Below are positions 5,702 through 8,606 of a DNA stretch of 8,606 nucleotides, piece by piece (positions within the stretch are counted from its first letter, which is position 1; every line of letters starts with the position of its first letter). Position numbers and translations under genes: made by a program. Below the pieces are notes generated by a model. That model saw only the letters and a list, made by a program, of their open reading frames with translations. It did no database searches and was not told the DNA's origin. The DNA is from an uncultured Clostridia bacterium (GTDB taxonomy: Bacteria > Bacillota > Clostridia > Oscillospirales > Acutalibacteraceae): positions 1 to 8,606 of the forward strand of contig CALGUK010000023.1 in assembly GCA_937920235.1 (NCBI GenBank), read 5' to 3'.

Positions 5702-5830
5702 ACAGCAAGCGCTGTCACGAGAGTGCATTTCAGCAATACCGTAACGGCAAATACGGTGCGAAATACCGCTAAATCACCTCTCTGCATTATGGGGATAACA
5801 TCAACGCCGTAATGTTATACCAAAGGAGGT
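5702..5830 (+). promoter_or_regulatory. structured 5' leader of unknown class before the small-gene/Veg operon
   Basis: About 135 bases separate the promoter from the first ATG and several helices can be drawn. Hairpin 1: ACAGC/GCTGT (5702-5715). A long-range stem joins GAGAG (5719-5723) to CTCTC (5778-5782), extended on both sides by CA/TG and TG/CA across single bulged C residues. Inside it AGC (5732-5734) pairs GCT (5768-5770) and ACCGTA (5738-5743) pairs TACGGT (5752-5757). Hairpin 3: ATAACAT/ATGTTAT (5795-5801 with 5812-5818) lies just before the strong AAAGGAGGTG (5822-5831). I do not recognise a known riboswitch class. The folds are hand-drawn, without energy calculation or covariation. 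Confidence 0.5.
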
Positions 5831-5836
5831 GTAGAT

Positions 5837-6085
5837 ATGAAGCGAGTACAGGCTGCATGTATTCTTCAGACATTGGTGTTCTCACAAAAGCCCGAACTGA
5901 TGTTCACAAAAGATCAGGCACTGACTTACAATAACGCAGAAATTGAGCAATACAAGGAATCTCTTGAAAAGTCTAAAACCAAATATCAGATTGTTGACCG
6001 TCTGGAACTTGAAAACGGCTCCGTCATGATACGCGTCAGAAAGCAATACAGTGCAAAAACAGATGTAAGTGAGTATTTTGATTAA
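5837..6085 (+). CDS. small conserved-looking hypothetical protein (82 aa)
   Basis: An 82-residue soluble protein with no signal peptide or membrane segment; I do not recognise a named family. It starts MKRVQAACILQTLVF, has a charged helical middle (YNNAEIEQYKESLEKSKTKY, about 31-50) and a beta-rich end with ENGSVMIRVRKQY, suggesting an alpha-beta fold. Similar short proteins with an Ala-Ala-Cys-Leu-Gln-Thr-like start and a Lys-Lys-Gln-Tyr-like end seem familiar from Clostridia, but this is memory, not a search. The gene is supported by an excellent ribosome binding site (AAAGGAGGTG six bases before the ATG), its own promoter, a long leader and a second gene 54 bases downstream on the same strand. 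Probably cytoplasmic; function unknown. Confidence 0.8.
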   Translation: MKRVQAACILQTLVFSQKPELMFTKDQALTYNNAEIEQYKESLEKSKTKYQIVDRLELENGSVMIRVRKQYSAKTDVSEYFD

Positions 6086-6089
6086 ACCG

Positions 6090-6119
6090 ATCCGCTTAAG
6101 GCACTCGCTTTAGGCGGAT
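6090..6119 (+). other. intercistronic hairpin between the 82-aa gene and Veg-like gene
   Basis: ATCCGCTTAAGG (6090-6101) pairs CTTTAGGCGGAT (6108-6119), 12 bp with two wobbles, around CACTCG. Only a few T residues follow (TTT, then GTC), so it looks more like an RNA processing or stability element, or a partial attenuator, than a full terminator. Confidence 0.6.
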
Positions 6120-6139
6120 TTGTCAACAGGAGAAAAAAT

Positions 6140-6385
6140 ATGAACACCATAGACTATATTAAGTTTGAAATAAAAAAGCTGTATGAGGCACAAACGGTAA
6201 TTCATGTCAGTATTACAATTTCACATCCGAAAACGGAAATAAAAAATGACCCTGCAATAATCACGGGAGTATATTCAAACCTTTTCCGTATTGAAGAAAC
6301 CAGCACGGGTATACCGGTAACACACACATTAAAATACAGCGACATACTTACAAAGCAAATTGCAATTTCAGAAATTACGATTTAA
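6140..6385 (+). CDS. veg: Veg-family (DUF1021) protein
   Basis: An 81-residue cytoplasmic protein, close in length to Bacillus subtilis Veg (86 as I recall). It shares that family's layout: an N-terminal helix containing IKKLYEAQ, then TGVYSNLFRIEE corresponding to Veg's AETYPSVFVIQL, and THTLKYSDILTKQIAISEI corresponding to SYSYADILTETVELTF. In B. subtilis Veg stimulates biofilm matrix gene expression by counteracting SinR; no such partner is visible here, so the role is uncertain. It is divergent: the glycine- and arginine-rich GGRRK-like stretch of Veg is replaced by ISHPKTEIKND. AGGAG seven bases before the ATG supports the start. It is second in an operon with the 82-residue protein and ends at a strong terminator. 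Confidence 0.65.
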   Translation: MNTIDYIKFEIKKLYEAQTVIHVSITISHPKTEIKNDPAIITGVYSNLFRIEETSTGIPVTHTLKYSDILTKQIAISEITI

Positions 6386-6396
6386 ATTGTATAACA

Positions 6397-6430
6397 AAAT
6401 CTCCCCGAAAAAACGGGGAGATTTATTTTT
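6397..6430. terminator. bidirectional terminator between converging genes
   Basis: AAATCTCCCCG (6397-6407) pairs CGGGGAGATTT (6414-6424), 11 perfect bp, around six A. On the plus strand ATTTTT follows; on the minus strand the stem ends in a T-rich edge (TTTTG). It ends the Veg operon and also lies directly after the metallophosphoesterase stop at 6429, which overlaps the plus-strand T-run. Confidence 0.9.
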
Positions 6431-7778
6431 ACCATTCTATTTCCGTATTGTAATCGTCATATCCGTAATTTCCTGCAGTATTTTTAAGCAATTCAGCAAT
6501 ATCCGCTTTTTCACCGTAAGGGTCCTTTACGCTTATTTTCTTCAAGACCGGTTTTATCCTGTCAAGAAAAGCAATAAAGACATCGCCTTCTGCCGTACCT
6601 GCAACATAAGTCTGGTTTCCTCTGAAAACATTTCTTACAAGAACCGTGGCATAATCAATCAGTTTGACTTTTCTGATGCTCTTATCACATTTTATGAACA
6701 AAAACCTTGCAAGAGTGCCGAGACGTACCGAGCAAAGAAGCTTACCTACCATACGAAGTGCAAAAACAAGCCCCTTACTCTCTTTAATATGAAATTTTCT
6801 CATTGCTCTTACCGTATCATCACGAAGGTCTAACAAGATATTTCTTATCATTGCATCAAAAACGCTTGTTAGATATTCCTTGCAGGTCATACCTTTTGTA
6901 TCATAATCAAAATCGGGAGTTGCAATGCTCTCAATTTGTGCTGAATTTTCATTTAAAGTGACAAGTCTTATGTAAGACGGATCTGCAATTATCGAGCCTG
7001 TGGTAACGTCAAACAGCTTATTTCCTTTTTCACTTATAAACTCATTGACGCTCTGATTATGCATATGACCTGTAAACACCAGATGAACTCCCTCATCGGC
7101 GAGGAGCGTTGCAACCGATTTATAGTCATACATAAGCGAGGATTTGATAATTGAGAAAACGGGTTGAATGGGCAAAACAGGATAATGGCATATTGCGAAC
7201 ATCGTCTGATTATCTTCACGAGCCTTTTTCGTCTGTTCTTTAATCCATTCGACCTGCTTTTCGGTCAGGCTGAACTGACCGCCCGTTTTAACATCGGCAT
7301 TGATGGCAAGAAGCCGCACACCGTCGCTTAACTGTGCCACATACGAAAGATGCTCTTCATCAACAGCAATAGCATCAGCAAAGCCGAAATCGTTATAGAG
7401 CTTAATTAAATCCTCTTTAGGTGTGGGCTCGGGCATATATCTTCCGTTTTTACCGAAGGCGAACGGATTGCTCTTCCAATCGTGGTCGGCTGTAATAAGA
7501 TATATCTTTTTACCCTTGTTTTTTAATTCATAAAGTAATTTGGTGAATTTCTCGTGACTTTTTCGTTCACCGTTCTGAGTCAGATCACCGACAATAAGAA
7601 CCGTATCGGCACAGTCGGTATCACCGAGATATTTAAAAACAGCGTTATTGATACTCTCGGTTTCGGCAAAGCATTTCTGCTCATAATGCATAAAATCATC
7701 ATAATCCTGTCCGCTGCAACCTAAATCCGTATCAAAAAAATGGGGGTCTGTAAGCACCAAAAATTTAAAATTATTCAT
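6429..7778 (-). CDS. calcineurin-like metallophosphoesterase
   Basis: A 449-residue protein of the binuclear-metal phosphoesterase superfamily, which hydrolyses phosphomono- or diesters. Motifs in order: LTDPHFF with Asp11 and His13; VGDLTQNGE with Asp65; TADHDW at 96-101, the place of the usual GNHD; CHYP with His198; and TGHMHNQ with His238 and His240. The catalytic core ends near 300; about 150 more residues form a C-terminal extension with no recognised domain. There is no signal peptide or membrane segment, so it is probably cytoplasmic. Two adjacent ATG codons occur; the second (7778) is chosen because GGAG lies six bases before it, while a longer frame from 7808 would begin inside the upstream terminator. 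It lies about 60 bases after the symporter gene on the same strand, separated by a terminator-like hairpin. Natural substrate unknown. Confidence 0.9.
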   Translation of the reverse strand: MNNFKFLVLTDPHFFDTDLGCSGQDYDDFMHYEQKCFAETESINNAVFKYLGDTDCADTVLIVGDLTQNGERKSHEKFTKLLYELKNKGKKIYLITADHDWKSNPFAFGKNGRYMPEPTPKEDLIKLYNDFGFADAIAVDEEHLSYVAQLSDGVRLLAINADVKTGGQFSLTEKQVEWIKEQTKKAREDNQTMFAICHYPVLPIQPVFSIIKSSLMYDYKSVATLLADEGVHLVFTGHMHNQSVNEFISEKGNKLFDVTTGSIIADPSYIRLVTLNENSAQIESIATPDFDYDTKGMTCKEYLTSVFDAMIRNILLDLRDDTVRAMRKFHIKESKGLVFALRMVGKLLCSVRLGTLARFLFIKCDKSIRKVKLIDYATVLVRNVFRGNQTYVAGTAEGDVFIAFLDRIKPVLKKISVKDPYGEKADIAELLKNTAGNYGYDDYNTEIEW

Positions 7779-7794
7779 CATCTTCTCCGAAATC

Positions 7795-7827
7795 AAAATT
7801 AAGCCCACACACTGTATGCAGGCTTAA
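7795..7827 (-). terminator. terminator after the symporter gene
   Basis: On the minus strand TTAAGCCTGCATA pairs TGTGTGGGCTTAA (13 bp, three wobbles) around CAG, followed by TTTTGATTT. It lies nine bases after the symporter stop. The short T-run and closeness to the next gene suggest partial read-through into the metallophosphoesterase. Confidence 0.7.
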
Positions 7828-7836
7828 TAAATTTAT

Positions 7837-8606
7837 TTATTCTGTTACTACCAAGCCCTCAGCTTCACGCTTTGCCTGAAGTGCCGAAATCATATCCTTC
7901 TTCTCTTTGCCTGCAATTTTATAGAAAAACATAGGAATTGCACAGAGGAGCATACTGATACCCGGTACGATTGAAACAAGCGAGAACATTGCAAATCTCA
8001 TTTCAGGTGGCATATCAAGTGCAGATACAACTGATGTTGAACTAAGCATTTGTGCAGGATCAAGACCGATTACCATATACATTATAACGATACCTGATGT
8101 TGCGAATGCGTTACCGATTTTATTGATAAAGCCCTGACAGGCGGCACCGAGAGCATTATCACGGAAGCCTGTTTTAAGTTCCATATAGTCAAGACAGTCG
8201 CCAATCATTGCAAGAGAAACAGTATTGATAACACCAAGAGGAATACAAGAAATAATTATGAATGGAATACAAGCATAAAGATTCATTGTAAACCAACCAA
8301 CAATTGTTGTAACGATACTTGCTACAAAGCCTGCAAGACAAGTTACAATAACAAGCTTCTTGTAGTCGAACTTTTTCATAAGCTTCGGCATAAAGAGTGT
8401 TGCGCCGAAAAGCCCGATAATAGAGCTTATCTGGAATACTGTTTTAACTGTTGAAATACTGCTTTCAATAGCCGCCATTCTTTCTGCTTCAGTTGCGAGA
8501 GTTGCAAGGTCAGGACCTATGTAGAAAGAGTAACGGGCAACATGAATAGCTGCTGCAGATACCATATAACGACCACTTGAAAGAACACCCATTAAAAGAA
8601 CAAGTA
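7837..8606 (-). CDS. GPH-type MFS sugar:cation symporter, C-terminal part (partial)
   Basis: Open from the right edge; the frame continues upstream of the ATG at 8592 (LVLLMGVLSSGRY), so that ATG is internal and the N-terminal half lies outside the window. At least five hydrophobic membrane segments are visible. The loop MIGDCLDYMELKTGFRDNALG matches the glycoside-pentoside-hexuronide:cation symporter family (MFS_2), whose members have the pattern Asp-x-x-Asp-Tyr-x-Glu-x-Lys-Thr-Gly-x-Arg at this place; GFINKIGNA follows as usual. These inner-membrane carriers take up sugars or glycosides with Na+ or H+. The C-terminal tail is short and charged with no IIA domain. Substrate cannot be told, and no glycosidase is visible beside it. 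It is followed by a terminator and the metallophosphoesterase. Confidence 0.9.
   Translation of the reverse strand, partial: LVLLMGVLSSGRYMVSAAAIHVARYSFYIGPDLATLATEAERMAAIESSISTVKTVFQISSIIGLFGATLFMPKLMKKFDYKKLVIVTCLAGFVASIVTTIVGWFTMNLYACIPFIIISCIPLGVINTVSLAMIGDCLDYMELKTGFRDNALGAACQGFINKIGNAFATSGIVIMYMVIGLDPAQMLSSTSVVSALDMPPEMRFAMFSLVSIVPGISMLLCAIPMFFYKIAGKEKKDMISALQAKREAEGLVVTE

Noticed and set aside
5702..5830. Assignment of the leader to a known riboswitch class such as guanidine-II (ACGG in a loop)
   Set aside because: The ACGG lies in an eight-base loop rather than the required tetraloop pair of hairpins, and no conserved core of other classes could be read.
6360..6833. 157-codon plus-strand frame overlapping the end of veg and antisense to the metallophosphoesterase
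   Set aside because: It crosses the bidirectional terminator and is antisense to a clearly conserved gene; no start signal of its own.
7779..7808. Longer metallophosphoesterase start at 7808
   Set aside because: The extra ten residues lie across the symporter terminator hairpin and lack a ribosome binding site; the ATG pair at 7776-7781 follows GGAG.
8590..8592. ATG at 8592 as the true start of the symporter
   Set aside because: The frame stays open to the right edge with hydrophobic residues (LVLL) before it, no ribosome binding site is visible, and the family is about 450 residues or more, so this is an internal Met of a truncated gene.

Overview
The window looks like chromosomal DNA of a low-to-moderate GC member of the Bacillota, most likely a gut-type Clostridia (Oscillospirales-like). 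The evidence is a tryptophan T-box leader, a Veg-family protein, strong AGGAGG-type ribosome binding sites, sigma-A-like promoters and short intergenic gaps closed by U-tailed hairpins. There are no phage, plasmid or transposase genes. The content is ordinary housekeeping and accessory genes, and the interesting material lies between the genes.

Layout from left to right: (1) the first 178 codons of DNA polymerase I (polA, minus strand, cut by the window edge). (2) A minus-strand gene for a 411-residue exported protein with a beta/gamma-crystallin-like half and a Vps62/DUF946-like half, with its own promoter and terminator. (3) Divergent from it, a plus-strand tryptophan unit: promoter, T-box riboswitch with a UGG specifier, a possible 8-codon leader peptide ending in Trp, then a stand-alone trpB and a terminator. 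(4) A 590-base region with no protein gene, holding a strong promoter, a 116-bp direct repeat that includes the first 23 bases of a tRNA, an 82-bp spacer, and the intact tRNA-Pro(CGG) with its terminator. (5) A MATE efflux transporter starting about 55 bases after the tRNA. (6) A promoter and a roughly 135-base apparently structured leader, then two small genes: an unrecognised 82-residue protein and a Veg-like protein, separated by a 12-bp hairpin. (7) A bidirectional terminator, then, on the minus strand, a calcineurin-like metallophosphoesterase and, upstream of it, the C-terminal part of a GPH/MFS sugar:cation symporter that runs off the right edge.

How the parts work together: the clearest regulatory circuit is the trpB unit. 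Uncharged tRNA-Trp should stabilise the antiterminator, whose two pairings can be read base by base. Only the read-through transcript then contains the small Trp-ending reading frame, which suggests a second, translational tryptophan check before trpB. trpA and the other trp genes are absent here, so TrpB may scavenge indole or partner with a TrpA encoded elsewhere. The other genes share no obvious pathway. The best candidates for something undescribed are the T-box plus leader-peptide tandem, the structured leader of the small-gene/Veg operon, and the duplicated tRNA-Pro head with its compact hairpins.
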